This document shows, piece by piece, positions 9,680 to 23,750 of a stretch of 64,000 bases of DNA (position 1 is its first letter; each line of letters begins with the position of its first letter). Position numbers and translations under genes: made by a program. Origin of the DNA: Massilia phosphatilytica (GTDB taxonomy: Bacteria; Pseudomonadota; Gammaproteobacteria; Burkholderiales; Burkholderiaceae_D); assembly GCF_002968015.1 (NCBI RefSeq), contig NZ_PUIP01000007.1, positions 1 to 64,000 of the forward strand. Direction: 5' to 3'. A model generated the notes under the pieces. The model was given only the letters and a program-made list of their open reading frames with translations, did not search any database and was not told the origin of the DNA.

Positions 9680-10522
9680 CTATTGATTATTCGTAGTGGC
9701 CGCTTGCCAAACCTTCAGCGCATCCACCGTCTCTGCCACATCATGGACCCGCACAATTCGGGCACCCTGCGCTACCGCAGCGAGCGCACCGGCCAGGCTG
9801 CCGGCCAGGCGCTGCTCCACGCTCCGTCCCGTCACGGCGCCGATCATCGATTTGCGCGACAGCCCCGCCAGTACAGGCAGGCCCAGTTCGCTTTCCATGC
9901 GGCTTATGCTTCGGAGCAAAGCGTAATTATGCTCGACACTCTTCCCAAAACCAAATCCGGGATCGATCGTGATGCGTTCGCGCGCCACACCCGCGGCCAG
10001 CAATGCATCGACGCGCTCGCGCAGGAAGGCGATCACGTCGGTGACGACGTCTTCGTAATCCGGCCGTGCCTGCATGTCCTGCGGCGTGCCCTGCATGTGC
10101 ATCACGCACAGGCCGCAGTCGCTGTCGCGTACGGCGTCGATGGCGCCCGGCGCGCGGAACCCGTTGATGTCGTTGATCATGTCGGCGCCGGCGATGATCG
10201 CCTCGCGCATCACCTCCGGCTTGCACGTATCGATCGACAACGGGTAGCCCAGCTCGCGCAACGCGTAGATCGCCGGCATGACGCGGCGCAGTTCTTCGTC
10301 GACGGGGACGCTGGGGGAGCCGGGGCGTGTGGATTCGCCCCCGATGTCGATGATGTCGACCCCGTCCTTGATCATCTGCTCGGCCCGCTCCACGGCGAAT
10401 TCAAGGGCCTGGTAGCGGCCGCCGTCGGAAAAGGAATCGGGGGTCAGGTTGAGGATACCCATGACCAATGGACGCTGGGCGAGGTTATAGCCGAAACGGC
10501 CGCACTGGAGATATTGACGCAT
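9680..10522 (-). CDS. folP: Dihydropteroate synthase
   Basis: 280-residue TIM-barrel enzyme that condenses p-aminobenzoate with dihydropterin pyrophosphate in folate synthesis; it is the sulfonamide target. MGILNLTPDSFSDGG near the N-terminus and DIGGESTRPGS are the two family signatures. DPGFGFGK carries the phosphate and pterin contacts. The start at 10522 (MRQYLQCGRFGYNL) is chosen by comparison with known FolP N-termini; the reading frame stays open 41 codons further upstream. A terminator separates it from ftsH, so it probably has its own promoter just upstream, shared with glmM. Confidence 0.95.
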   Translation of the reverse strand: MRQYLQCGRFGYNLAQRPLVMGILNLTPDSFSDGGRYQALEFAVERAEQMIKDGVDIIDIGGESTRPGSPSVPVDEELRRVMPAIYALRELGYPLSIDTCKPEVMREAIIAGADMINDINGFRAPGAIDAVRDSDCGLCVMHMQGTPQDMQARPDYEDVVTDVIAFLRERVDALLAAGVARERITIDPGFGFGKSVEHNYALLRSISRMESELGLPVLAGLSRKSMIGAVTGRSVEQRLAGSLAGALAAVAQGARIVRVHDVAETVDALKVWQAATTNNQ

Positions 10523-10544
10523 GACGAAAAGCCAACGGAATAAA

Positions 10545-10575
10545 GAATAAAAAGGCACCCGCTCGGGGTGCCTTT
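10545..10575 (-). terminator. Intrinsic terminator after ftsH
   Basis: Perfect 10-bp stem AAAGGCACCC (10551-10560) / GGGTGCCTTT (10566-10575) with a 5-nt loop. On the minus strand it is followed by a TTTTTATT run. It ends the ftsH transcript before folP. Confidence 0.85.
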
Positions 10576-10613
10576 CGTAAATTGCTATGACGCAGCGATC
10601 AGGCCGGGCCGCG

Positions 10614-12491
<1,878 letters not shown>

Positions 12492-12733
12492 GAAGACTCC
12501 TCTGATGCGAACGCATCTTTTCCCATTTTTTCAAAGGCAGATTTTACCGCATTAAGCAGCCCGTGCCACGCACGACCGCCATAGTGCCTATGCTCCACTA
12601 TAGCCGGTTTTTATTTCCGTTGCGCAGGCATCATGAACAATCCACGCTACGTTACGCCCAGACGTGGCTGTCCTGTGCTGATGTGCGGCTGTACCCAAGG
12701 AAATCAAGGGCGTTTCCGTCGATTTTCGCAGTT

Positions 12734-13381
12734 TCAGGCAGCGGGATTCTTCAGACCACGCCCCAGCAGGAAGATTTCCGAAGATTTGTCGCGGCTGGCC
12801 TTGGGTTTGATCTGTTTGACGACCTTGAATTCGGTGCGGAACTTCTCTAGAACTTGGGTAAAACCCATGTCCTTAAAGCATTTCACCAACAATGCCCCCG
12901 ATGGTTTGAGGTGCATTTGAGAGAACTCAATAGCCAGATCAATCAAATCCTCCATGCGCGCCGCATCCGCCGATGGAATACCGGAGAGATTCGGTGCCAT
13001 GTCGGACAGCACGAGATCAGCCATGCGGCCTTCCAGCACGCCGGCCAGCTCGTCGAGCACTTCCTGTTCCCGGAAGTCGCCCTGGATAAAATGCATGTCG
13101 GCAATTGGCTCCATCGGCAGGATGTCGAGGCCGATCATCGTACCCTTGATGCCACCCTCCTCGCCGCCGGCCAGCTTGCGCCGCGTGTACTGGCCCCAGC
13201 TGCCCGGGGTGCAGCCGAGATCGACGATCACCTGGCCCGGCTTGATGAGCTTTTCGCTTTCGTCGATTTCCTTCAGCTTGTAGGCCGCACGGGCCCGGTA
13301 GCCCTCTTTCTGTGCCAATTTGACATAGGGATCGTTGATGTGATCGTGAATCCAGTTTTTATTGAATTTGTTCTTGGCCAT
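12734..13381 (-). CDS. rlmE: 23S rRNA (uridine-2552 2'-O)-methyltransferase
   Basis: 215-residue Rossmann-fold SAM-dependent methyltransferase (RrmJ/FtsJ family) that methylates U2552 in the ribosomal A-loop. Visible features are the basic N-terminus with RARAAYKL (catalytic Lys), the SAM motif [21 protein letters not shown] and the late GALLVKCF strand with the second catalytic Lys. Length is normal for the family. It is divergent from yhbY across only 43 bp and upstream of ftsH, the classic rlmE-ftsH neighbourhood. Confidence 0.96.
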   Translation of the reverse strand: MAKNKFNKNWIHDHINDPYVKLAQKEGYRARAAYKLKEIDESEKLIKPGQVIVDLGCTPGSWGQYTRRKLAGGEEGGIKGTMIGLDILPMEPIADMHFIQGDFREQEVLDELAGVLEGRMADLVLSDMAPNLSGIPSADAARMEDLIDLAIEFSQMHLKPSGALLVKCFKDMGFTQVLEKFRTEFKVVKQIKPKASRDKSSEIFLLGRGLKNPAA

Positions 13382-13424
13382 TCGCGTAAAATACTGCTTT
13401 TAATAGGTATCTCAAAATAACATC

Positions 13425-13892
13425 ATGATCAAACTTACACCGGTCGAGCGTGCAGCGCTGCGTGCGGAAGCCCACGGACTCAATCCTGTCGTCATGATCG
13501 GCGCAGACGGCCTGACCGAGGCCGTCATGAAGGAAATCTCGTCCAGCCTCGACGCGCACGGCCTCATCAAGGTACGTGTGTTCGGCGACGACCGCGAAGA
13601 GCGCATTGCGATCTACGAACGGATCTGCGCGGAACTCGACGCCGCGCCCGTCCAGCACATCGGCAAGCTGCTTGTGCTGTACCGCCCGAAGAAGGACGAC
13701 GTCAAGGAACGTTCGACCAAGTCCGGCAAGGGCCTGCGCGAAGTCACCATCGTCAAGCCGAGCCCGAGCGGCACCAAGAAGCCGACCGTGACCAAGGTCC
13801 TGCTGAAAGGCAACGAGCGCGTCACGCAAGGCGGCAACATCAAGCGGGCCAAGCCACGTCAAGCCAGCACCAAGAAGACGGCCCTGAAATAA
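13425..13892 (+). CDS. yhbY: YhbY-family RNA-binding protein (CRM domain)
   Basis: 155-residue protein with a CRM domain over about residues 1-97, including the GxxG-type loop in VVMIGADGLTEAV. It has a basic Lys/Arg/Ser-rich extension to the C-terminus. YhbY binds pre-50S particles in Escherichia coli, where it is about 97 residues; the longer basic tail is common in Burkholderiales. It is divergent from rlmE, another 50S maturation factor, and ends at a strong terminator. Confidence 0.9.
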   Translation: MIKLTPVERAALRAEAHGLNPVVMIGADGLTEAVMKEISSSLDAHGLIKVRVFGDDREERIAIYERICAELDAAPVQHIGKLLVLYRPKKDDVKERSTKSGKGLREVTIVKPSPSGTKKPTVTKVLLKGNERVTQGGNIKRAKPRQASTKKTALK

Positions 13893-13910
13893 GCCGTGTT
13901 CACCAAAAAT

Positions 13911-13938
13911 TAACCGGGGCCGCTGCCCCGGTTTTTTT
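13911..13938 (+). terminator. Bidirectional terminator between yhbY and DUF4149 gene
   Basis: Perfect stem AACCGGGGC (13912-13920) / GCCCCGGTT (13925-13933), loop CGCT, followed by a T-run on the plus strand. It sits between two convergent genes and probably serves yhbY. Confidence 0.9.
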
Positions 13939-13943
13939 ATGCC

Positions 13944-14387
13944 TTACCGCGCCTTCACGACCAATATCGCACCGAGAATACTCTCGGCCAAGTACAACAC
14001 CTGCGACACCCCATGCAGCGCCGCGAACGTCCCCCACTGCGGTGACGCGCGCACGCCGGCCGGCCCGGCCGATTCACGGATCGCCGCCATCATCGGCTGC
14101 AGGCCCAGGTAGACGACGAGGCTGCACGCCAGCATGCCGGCGATCAGCCCATACAGCCAGCGCCTGCGCCGCGCATCGACATCCCCCGCGCGCGACGTCA
14201 CCAGCGCCAGCAGCACGGCCAGCGCGATCGCGAGCCAGGCCGAGCGGGTCAGCATGATGCCGACGACATTGCCGGCCTGCGTACTGTCGAGGACGGCAAA
14301 CGCGCTCGGCGCGGCCAGGTAGCTGACGGCCCACACGCTGCCGGCCCACAGGGCGGCGAGCAGCAGGCGCGCGTTGGAGAGCATCAT
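13944..14387 (-). CDS. DUF4149 domain membrane protein
   Basis: 147-residue integral membrane protein with four predicted helices and few charged residues between them. The pattern LWAGSVWAVSYLAAPSAFAVL at the start and the overall length match the DUF4149 family of unknown function. It lies 21 nt downstream of greA on the same strand, a common pairing in Burkholderiales, so it is probably co-transcribed with greA. No catalytic motif is visible. Confidence 0.85.
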   Translation of the reverse strand: MMLSNARLLLAALWAGSVWAVSYLAAPSAFAVLDSTQAGNVVGIMLTRSAWLAIALAVLLALVTSRAGDVDARRRRWLYGLIAGMLACSLVVYLGLQPMMAAIRESAGPAGVRASPQWGTFAALHGVSQVLYLAESILGAILVVKAR

Positions 14388-14408
14388 GTCGAACTTGTGA
14401 TGCGGCGC

Positions 14409-14882
14409 TTAAACGTAGCGGACTTCGAGGATTTCGTATTCGCGCGGACCGGACGGGGCCTGCACTTCGACCACGTCGCCGGCGTACTTGCCGATCAGCG
14501 CGCGCGCGATCGGCGAGGTGACCGACACCTTGTTTTCCTTGAGGTCGGCTTCATCGATGCCGACGATCTGGTAGGTGACCTTCTGGCCGTTATCGAGATC
14601 TTCCAGGTCGACGGTCGAGGCGAACACGACGCGGCCTTCCGCGTCCAGCGTGGACGGGTCGATGACCTGCGCGGTGGACAGCTTCTGTTCCAGCTCGGCG
14701 ATGCGGCCTTCGACGAAGGCCTGGCGCTCCTTGGCGGCGTCGTATTCGGCATTTTCGGACAGGTCACCATGCGAACGCGCTTCGGCGATCGCATCGATCA
14801 CGTTGCGGCGCTCCTTGGTCTTGAGCTGGTGCAGCTCTTCCTTCAACTTCTCGGCGCCGAATTTGGTCAATGGAGTGTTCAT
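14409..14882 (-). CDS. greA: Transcription elongation factor GreA
   Basis: 157-residue cleavage factor that rescues backtracked RNA polymerase. It has the N-terminal antiparallel coiled coil, with the acidic tip in DLSENAEYDAAKE, and the C-terminal FKBP-like domain ending in SGPREYEILEVRYV. Length is normal. It is preceded by the carB terminator and followed by the DUF4149 gene. Confidence 0.97.
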   Translation of the reverse strand: MNTPLTKFGAEKLKEELHQLKTKERRNVIDAIAEARSHGDLSENAEYDAAKERQAFVEGRIAELEQKLSTAQVIDPSTLDAEGRVVFASTVDLEDLDNGQKVTYQIVGIDEADLKENKVSVTSPIARALIGKYAGDVVEVQAPSGPREYEILEVRYV

Positions 14883-14920
14883 GGTTCTGTTCTCAGTGTT
14901 TGCGGACGTACCAAGTGAAA

Positions 14921-14961
14921 ACCACAGAGCCGCACGGCGCGAGCCGCGCGAACTCTGTGGT
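14921..14961 (-). terminator. Terminator-like stem-loop after carB
   Basis: ACCACAGAG (14921-14929) pairs with CTCTGTGGT (14953-14961). The loop contains further GC-rich inverted sequence. On the minus strand the stem is followed by TTTTC. Its place between carB and greA supports termination of the car operon. Confidence 0.65.
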
Positions 14962-14992
14962 CTTAGGTACTACTTTAGGACTGCTTTGCCGC

Positions 14993-18223
<3,231 letters not shown>

Positions 18224-18233
18224 TTATTTCTTC

Positions 18234-19397
18234 TCACTTGCTGGCGTGGGCTTGCATCTTGCTGATGAAACGGTCGAACAGGTAGGCAACATCCGTCGGG
18301 CCGGGCGACGCTTCCGGGTGGCCCTGGAAGCAGAACGCCGGCTTGTCGGTGCGCTCGAAGCCCTGCAGCGAGCCGTCGAACAGCGACACGTGGGTCACGC
18401 GGCAGTTGGCCGGCAGCGTGGCCGCATCGACTGCGAAGCCATGGTTCTGCGACGTGATCATGACCTGTTTCGAATCCAGGTCCTGCACCGGGTGGTTGGC
18501 GCCGTGGTGGCCGAACTTCATCTTGACGGTCTTCGCGCCCGAAGCCAGCGCCATGATCTGGTGGCCGAGGCAGATGCCGAACGTCGGGATGCCCGAGTCG
18601 ATCACTTTCTTCGTCGCGGCGATCGCGTAGTCGCACGCGGCCGGGTCGCCCGGACCGTTGGCGAGGAAGATGCCGTCCGGGTTCAGCGCGAGCGCTTCTT
18701 CCGCGGTGGCCTGCGCCGGCAGCACGGTGATCTTGCAGCCGCGCTCGGCCAGCATGCGCAGGATGTTGCGCTTGACGCCGTAGTCGAAGGCGACGACGTG
18801 GAATTGCGGGTTGTCCTGCTTGCCGTAGCCTTCGCCCAGCTTCCATTCGGTCTGGTCGAAGGTGTACGGCTCCTTGACGGAGACGACCTTCGCCAAGTCC
18901 ATGCCGTTCAGGCCCGGGAACGAGCGCGCCAGTTCCAGCGCCTGCGATTCAAGCGGTTCGTTGCCTTGCGTGCCGGTCAGGATCGCGCCGTTCTGGGCGC
19001 CCTTCTCGCGCAGGATGCGGGTCAGCTTGCGGGTGTCGATGCCGGCGATGGCAACGACGTTTTCCTGCTTCAGGTAGTCCGACAGCGACTGGGTCGAGCG
19101 GAAGTTCGAGGCCAGCAGCGGCAGATCGCGGATGATCAGGCCGGCGGCGTGGACTTTCGACGCTTCGACGTCTTCGGCATTGATGCCGTAGTTGCCGATG
19201 TGGGGGTACGTCAGCGTGACGATCTGACGCGAGTAGCTGGGGTCGGTCAGGATTTCCTGGTACCCGGTGATGGCGGTATTGAAGACCACCTCACCGATGG
19301 TGTGACCGGCGGCGCCGATCGAATATCCTTTGAAAATGGTTCCGTCAGCCAGGGCAAGGATGGCTGGAACGGCTGGGCCAGAAAAAAATGGCGGCAA
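18234..19397 (-). CDS. carA: Carbamoyl-phosphate synthase small subunit
   Basis: Glutamine amidotransferase subunit of about 387 residues that feeds ammonia to CarB. The N-terminal CPSase domain begins at [16 protein letters not shown]. The class I amidotransferase domain has the nucleophile Cys in FGICLGHQ, with catalytic His and Glu in [13 protein letters not shown]. No good ATG exists at the N-terminus; a TTG at 19397, placed 6 nt after GGGAG, is the best start, with a second TTG at 19403 as alternative. A strong promoter lies about 150 nt upstream. Confidence 0.96.
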   Translation of the reverse strand: MPPFFSGPAVPAILALADGTIFKGYSIGAAGHTIGEVVFNTAITGYQEILTDPSYSRQIVTLTYPHIGNYGINAEDVEASKVHAAGLIIRDLPLLASNFRSTQSLSDYLKQENVVAIAGIDTRKLTRILREKGAQNGAILTGTQGNEPLESQALELARSFPGLNGMDLAKVVSVKEPYTFDQTEWKLGEGYGKQDNPQFHVVAFDYGVKRNILRMLAERGCKITVLPAQATAEEALALNPDGIFLANGPGDPAACDYAIAATKKVIDSGIPTFGICLGHQIMALASGAKTVKMKFGHHGANHPVQDLDSKQVMITSQNHGFAVDAATLPANCRVTHVSLFDGSLQGFERTDKPAFCFQGHPEASPGPTDVAYLFDRFISKMQAHASK

Positions 19398-19549
19398 GGG
19401 CAACTCCCGATAAAGTTGCCGTAGGCTGCGCCACGTCAGACCGGCCTGAACAGGGTGTGGGCATGCATCTCGCCCAGTGTTACAGGTCGCTAGAAAGAGG
19501 TATGTGTGGGGTAGTCGCTACGGCAGATAAGTGATGGCTAAACCTCTGA

Positions 19550-19578
19550 ATTATAGCGCGATTTATATCGGCCGGCAA
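19550..19578 (-). promoter_or_regulatory. Sigma-70 promoter for carAB
   Basis: On the minus strand, TTGCCG (19573-19578) and a perfect TATAAT (19550-19555) are separated by 17 nt. Transcription would begin near 19543, leaving a leader of about 145 nt before carA. That leader is long enough for a regulatory element, but I see no obvious leader peptide or attenuator. Confidence 0.75.
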
Positions 19579-19611
19579 TCGCCTGCCCCACGTTTTTCCT
19601 CTAAATGACGT

Positions 19612-19666
19612 CGGGAAAAACAAATCGGCGGGCGGGCGCGACGCTCCGTCGCACCACACCCGCCGA
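19612..19666 (-). terminator. Terminator after the HbpS/GlcG-like gene
   Basis: TCGGCGGG (19625-19632) pairs with CCCGCCGA (19659-19666), with an inner GCGAC/GTCGC stem. On the minus strand the structure is followed by TTTGTTTTT. It isolates this gene from the carA leader. Confidence 0.8.
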
Positions 19667-19683
19667 CCTGACGTTTACGTAAA

Positions 19684-20091
19684 TTACAGGCCCAGCGCGG
19701 CGATACCGGCCTTGGCGATCTGCGCGTCTTCCGCCGATTTCACGCCCGATACGCCCACGGCGCCGACCACGTGGCCTTCGACGACGATCGGCACGCCGCC
19801 TTCCAGCATGCCATCCAGTTCCGGCGCGCGGGCGAACGACACGCGGCCGTTGTTGATCATGTCTTCGTAGATCTTCGACTCACGGCGGCCCAGCGCGGCC
19901 GTCTTCGCCTTGGCCGGGGCGATGTGGGCCGACACCGGGGCGGCGCCGTCCAGGCGCTGCAGCCACAGCGGGTGGCCGCCGTCGTCGCAGATGGCGATGA
20001 CGACTTTCCAGCCGTTGGCGACGGCTTCCGCTTCGGCACCGGCGGCGATCTTCTTGATGTCTTCGAGGGTAAGGACGGGCTTGGTTTGCAT
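19684..20091 (-). CDS. HbpS/GlcG-family (DUF336) protein
   Basis: 135-residue single-domain protein of the GlcG/HbpS family. The strand-helix pattern GWKVVIAICDDGGHPLWLQRLDGA followed by GGVPIVVEGHVVGAVGVSG is characteristic. Members include haem-binding HbpS of Streptomyces and GlcG of glycolate operons, but most are of unknown function. It has no signal peptide. It is monocistronic, with the patatin gene 44 nt upstream on the same strand and a terminator downstream. Haem binding is not demonstrated by the sequence. Confidence 0.85.
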   Translation of the reverse strand: MQTKPVLTLEDIKKIAAGAEAEAVANGWKVVIAICDDGGHPLWLQRLDGAAPVSAHIAPAKAKTAALGRRESKIYEDMINNGRVSFARAPELDGMLEGGVPIVVEGHVVGAVGVSGVKSAEDAQIAKAGIAALGL

Positions 20092-20134
20092 CTTGTGTCT
20101 TTCTTTCGTGTGGCGTTACAAAAAGGTACTACGA

Positions 20135-21073
20135 TCAGCGCGCGGCCGCCAGCGGGGCCGGCGTGCCCTGTTTGGCCTTCAGCCTGGCCTTGAGGTCGGC
20201 CATGACGCCGGCCGCGGCCTGCTCGCCGGCCAGTACGGCCAGGTTGCGGCCGGTGAAGTCGGCGCTGCCCATCGCGCCCAGCGCGGGCGTGATGACGACG
20301 TCGGCATCCTTCAGCTCGTGCTGGTTCAGGCGCTGGCCCATGATGGTGAACGTCTGCATCAGCACGTCGACGGAGCTCGCGGTGGCCTGCGCCTCGGTCG
20401 CGCTGGAGATATTGACGGCGATGATGAATTCGGCGCCCATCTCCTTCGCGAAGCGCACCGGCACCGGGGCGACGAGGCCGCCGTCGACGTAGCTGCGGCC
20501 GCTGATGACGACCGGCTGGAACACGCCGGGCACGGACGACGACGCGCGCACGGCCATGCCGGTGTTACCGCGGCGGAACAGGATCGGCTGGCCCGTCTTG
20601 AGGTCCGTGGCGACGGCGCCGAACGGGATCTTGAGCTTTTCGATCGGCTGGTTGTGCACGGCCTTGTTCACATACGACTGCAGCGCCTCCCCTTTCAACA
20701 CACCGGGGGTCTTGCTGAAGAACGGGATGGCCCAGTCCGAGATCGTCGTCTCGTCCATGTCGAGGGCGATCTTCTGCAGCTGGAAACCGTTGTAGCCGGA
20801 CGCGTACAGCGCGCCGACGACGGAACCGGCACTGGTGCCGACGACGATGTCGGGGACGATGCCCTGGGCTTCCAGGGCCTTGATCACGCCGATGTGGGCG
20901 AAGCCGCGTGCGGCACCGCCGCCCAGCGCGAGCGCGATTTTCACGTGACGCAGCGGGACAGGAGTCGGTGTGGCGGCGACGGGCGCCGCCGGCTGGGTGG
21001 GCGCGGAGCCGCAGCCGGCAAGCAGCGCCGTGGCGCCGAGCGTGGCAAGAAGGGAACGGCGGGAGAAGGTCAT
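20135..21073 (-). CDS. Patatin-like phospholipase lipoprotein
   Basis: 312-residue predicted lipoprotein with a signal peptide and lipobox LAGC (Cys21). The patatin fold shows the oxyanion motif GGGAARGFAHIG, the nucleophile Ser in GTSAG and the catalytic Asp in DGG. It resembles RssA-type bacterial patatins that hydrolyse acyl esters of phospholipids. Lipidation would place it in the periplasmic face of a membrane. The start at 21073 is chosen because it opens directly on the signal peptide; the frame stays open 35 codons further. It is downstream of a tetR gene on the same strand. Confidence 0.88.
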   Translation of the reverse strand: MTFSRRSLLATLGATALLAGCGSAPTQPAAPVAATPTPVPLRHVKIALALGGGAARGFAHIGVIKALEAQGIVPDIVVGTSAGSVVGALYASGYNGFQLQKIALDMDETTISDWAIPFFSKTPGVLKGEALQSYVNKAVHNQPIEKLKIPFGAVATDLKTGQPILFRRGNTGMAVRASSSVPGVFQPVVISGRSYVDGGLVAPVPVRFAKEMGAEFIIAVNISSATEAQATASSVDVLMQTFTIMGQRLNQHELKDADVVITPALGAMGSADFTGRNLAVLAGEQAAAGVMADLKARLKAKQGTPAPLAAAR

Positions 21074-21140
21074 CCGGAACGGGCAGATAAACAGGGTAAA
21101 GCTGGGATTGTAACCCGATCCGCCCGGTTGCCGGGCCCGG

Positions 21141-21713
21141 TCACGGACGCGCCGCCCCCGGCTTGGGCGCGGACGCATCGAGGGACGCGAGAATCGCGTC
21201 GCGACACGTTGCCAGGATCTCGTCGGCCAGTGGCGAATCGTCCGGGCAGGCGCGCGACATCACGACGGCGCCGGCCGCGTGCGCCAGCAGGTCGAGGATC
21301 CGGGCCCGGTCCGGGCCCGCGCCGCCCAACGCCGCCAGCAGGCGCTCGATGCCGTCGGCAAACGTGGCACGGACCGCGTCCGGCTGGCGCGCCGCGTCGC
21401 CGCCGAGCGCGGCCATCGTGCAGCCCGTCGCGCGCGCGTCGCGATGTGCGCGCGAGACGTAGTACCGGGCGAACGCCGCCGCGTCGGCGCCGGTGCTCTG
21501 CGCCACCGTCTGCGCGATGCCGCAGGCTGCCGCCTCCGCCATCAGGTCCGCTTTCGAGCCGAAGTGCTTGTAGAAACCGCCGTGCGTGAGCCCGGCGGCG
21601 CTCATCAGGTCGGCCACGCCGATCCCGTCGTAGCCACGCTCGCGAAACAGCGCGGATGCCGTCTCGACGACGCGCGCCCGGTTGGCCTGCACCTGCGCCT
21701 TCGTGATTTTCAT
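21141..21713 (-). CDS. TetR/AcrR-family transcriptional regulator
   Basis: 190-residue regulator. The N-terminal helix-turn-helix is clear in RVVETASALFRERGYDGIGVADLMSAAGLTHGGFYKHFGSKADLM. The C-terminal ligand domain has TetR_C-type features such as GCTMAALGGDAARQPD. The ATG at 21713 is favoured by an AGGGAGGA 6 nt upstream. It is divergent from the hydrolase/oxidoreductase pair across a 125-bp region with overlapping promoters, so it most likely represses that pair and itself. Confidence 0.9.
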   Translation of the reverse strand: MKITKAQVQANRARVVETASALFRERGYDGIGVADLMSAAGLTHGGFYKHFGSKADLMAEAAACGIAQTVAQSTGADAAAFARYYVSRAHRDARATGCTMAALGGDAARQPDAVRATFADGIERLLAALGGAGPDRARILDLLAHAAGAVVMSRACPDDSPLADEILATCRDAILASLDASAPKPGAARP

Positions 21714-21747
21714 GCCCGTCCTCCCTGCATTCGTCCGCCCAGGGCTC

Positions 21748-21808
21748 ACTATACATTGATGTCACCCATAATCAAAGTCTTGACATTTTTGATGTCGATC
21801 ATCATCAT
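21748..21808. promoter_or_regulatory. Divergent tetR / hydrolase promoter region with inverted repeat
   Basis: For tetR (minus strand), TTGATT (21770-21775) and TATAGT (21748-21753) lie 16 nt apart. For the hydrolase (plus strand), a perfect -35 TTGACA (21780-21785) lies 17 nt before CATCAT (21803-21808). An inverted repeat ATGTCA (21759-21764) / TGACAT (21781-21786) spans both -35 elements, and a second GATGT/ACATC pair follows. Either could be the TetR operator. Confidence 0.6.
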
Positions 21809-21838
21809 TGATACATCGATCCTTCCGGTACGACCGCC

Positions 21839-22687
21839 ATGACCTACGACACCGCCCCGACCTGGGCCCACGCACCCAACGCCCTCGCCAGGGCCGCGGG
21901 GGCATCCTTTGCCTACCGCGAACTGGGCCGGCCGGAGGGCGTCCCGCTGATCCTGCTGAACCACTGGGGTGCGGTGCTCGACGACATCGACCCGCGCATT
22001 GCCGATGGCCTGGCGCGCGGGCACCACGTCGTCGCCATCGACTACCGCGGCATCGGCGCATCCGGCGGCACCGCGCCCACGACGGTGGAAGCGATGGCGC
22101 GCGACACCATCGCCCTGGTGCGCGCACTGGGCTTCGCGCGCGTCGACCTGTTCGGCTTCTCGCTCGGCGGTTTCGTCGCCCAGCAGATGGCGCTGGAGGC
22201 GCCCGACCTCGTGCGCAAGCTCGTCCTCGCCGGCACCGGCCCGGCCGGCGGCCACGGCATCGATCGCGTCGGCGCCGTCAGCTGGCCGCGCATGCTCAAG
22301 TGGCTGCTGACGCTGCGCCACCCGAAAACGTATCTGTTCTTCACCGCGACGCCGGCGGGCCGCGCGGCCGCCGGCGCGTTCCTGGCGCGGCTGAAGGAAC
22401 GCAGGTGCGACCGCGACCGGGGCGCGTCACCGCGCGCCCTGCTGCGCCAGCTCGCCGCGATCAAGGCCTGGGGCCGCCGGGAGCCGCACGACCTGGCCCT
22501 CCTGCGCCAGCCGGTGCTGATCGTCAACGGCGACGCCGATGCGATGGTGCCCACGGTCCTCAGCCGCGACATGGCGCGCCGCATCCCGCATGCACGCCTT
22601 ATCGTCTACCCCGACGCGGGCCACGGCAGCATGTTCCAGTACGACGACGACTTCGTTGCCAAGGCGCTGGCGTTTCTGGCCGAGTAG
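21839..22687 (+). CDS. Alpha/beta hydrolase
   Basis: 282-residue soluble alpha/beta-fold hydrolase. The nucleophile elbow is GFSLGG (106-111, Ser108), the acid is probably Asp in NGDADAMVP and the base His is in DAGHGSMFQ. NHWGA, where many members have HG, fits the oxyanion-hole region. The family covers esterases, C-C hydrolases and haloperoxidase-like proteins, so substrate is not predictable. It is divergent from the tetR gene and followed by a zinc-independent oxidoreductase, suggesting a small inducible detoxification or degradation unit. Confidence 0.88.
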   Translation: MTYDTAPTWAHAPNALARAAGASFAYRELGRPEGVPLILLNHWGAVLDDIDPRIADGLARGHHVVAIDYRGIGASGGTAPTTVEAMARDTIALVRALGFARVDLFGFSLGGFVAQQMALEAPDLVRKLVLAGTGPAGGHGIDRVGAVSWPRMLKWLLTLRHPKTYLFFTATPAGRAAAGAFLARLKERRCDRDRGASPRALLRQLAAIKAWGRREPHDLALLRQPVLIVNGDADAMVPTVLSRDMARRIPHARLIVYPDAGHGSMFQYDDDFVAKALAFLAE

Positions 22688-22735
22688 ACCATGACGACAC
22701 CGGCCGACATTCACTCACCATCGGGTTCGAACACC

Positions 22736-23737
22736 ATGAAAGCACTTACCTTCGCGCGCTACGGCAAGACCCCCGGCATCGGATTCACCGAGATACCCCG
22801 CCCCACCCTGCAGCCCGATGAGCTGCTGGTCGAGGTGCATGCGGCCAGTGTGAATCCGATCGACAACATGATTCCGACGGGGATCTTCAAACCCGTCCTG
22901 GCCATGCGGTTGCCGGCCACGCTGGGCAGCGATGTCGCCGGCGTCGTGGTCGCCGTTGGCGCCGGCGTGACCCGGTTCAAGCCGGGCGACGCGATCTTCG
23001 CCAGTGTGTTCGACCTGGACCGGGGCGCGCTTGCCGAATTCGTGGCGGTGCCGGAGCGCCTCGCCGCACCGATGCCGGCCAACCTCGACTTCGTGGAGGC
23101 CGCGTCCATTCCCATGGTCGGGCTCACATCGTGGCAGGCCTTGAAGGAGCGCGCCCAGGTCCAGGCGGGCCAGAAAGTGTTCGTCCCGGCGGGCGCCGGC
23201 GGGATCGGCACGTTCGCGATCCAGCTGGCAAAGCACCTCGGCGCCCGGGTGGGTACGACTACCAGCACGGGCAACATCCCGCTGGTGACCGCTCTCGGGG
23301 CGGACGACGTGGTCGACTATACGAAACAGGACTTCGAGACCGTATTGCGCGGCTATGACGTGGTGCTCGGCACGCTCAAGGGCGACACGCTGGAGAAATC
23401 CCTGGCCATCCTTAATCCGGGCGGCAGGATCGTTTCCCTCGTCGGTCCGCTGGACGCGGCGTTCGCGCGCGAGCGGCGCCTGAACTTCCTGCTGACGTTC
23501 GTGTTCGGGTGGATGAGCCGGAAGATCAGGCGCCTGGCGCACGCACGCGGCGCCAGCTATTCATTCCTGTTCGCGCGCCCCGACGGCGAGCAGCTTGCCG
23601 CCATCGGCGACCTCCTGGCATCGCAGCGCATCCGCCCGGTGATCGACAAGGTGTTTCCGTTCGACCGGGCGCACGAAGCGCTCGACTACCTGGCGCAGGG
23701 ACGCGCCAAGGGCAAGGTCGTCGTACGGGTCAGGTGA
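22736..23737 (+). CDS. NADP-dependent medium-chain oxidoreductase (quinone reductase-like)
   Basis: 333-residue MDR-superfamily oxidoreductase. The GroES-like domain opens with MKALTFARYGK and contains GSDVAGVVVAVGAGV. The Rossmann motif AGAGGIGTFAIQLAK binds NADP(H). No structural or catalytic zinc cysteine cluster is visible, which fits the quinone reductase/enoyl reductase branch. The start at 22736 is chosen by similarity; an upstream in-frame ATG at 22691, 3 nt after the hydrolase stop, would add 15 residues and could allow translational coupling. Probably co-expressed with the hydrolase under TetR control. Confidence 0.88.
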   Translation: MKALTFARYGKTPGIGFTEIPRPTLQPDELLVEVHAASVNPIDNMIPTGIFKPVLAMRLPATLGSDVAGVVVAVGAGVTRFKPGDAIFASVFDLDRGALAEFVAVPERLAAPMPANLDFVEAASIPMVGLTSWQALKERAQVQAGQKVFVPAGAGGIGTFAIQLAKHLGARVGTTTSTGNIPLVTALGADDVVDYTKQDFETVLRGYDVVLGTLKGDTLEKSLAILNPGGRIVSLVGPLDAAFARERRLNFLLTFVFGWMSRKIRRLAHARGASYSFLFARPDGEQLAAIGDLLASQRIRPVIDKVFPFDRAHEALDYLAQGRAKGKVVVRVR

Positions 23738-23750
23738 TTGCCGCGCAGCC

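Noticed and set aside
19404..19550. An attenuator or riboswitch in the carA leader
   Set aside because: The leader is long, but I could not find a leader peptide, a terminator/antiterminator pair or a known riboswitch core.
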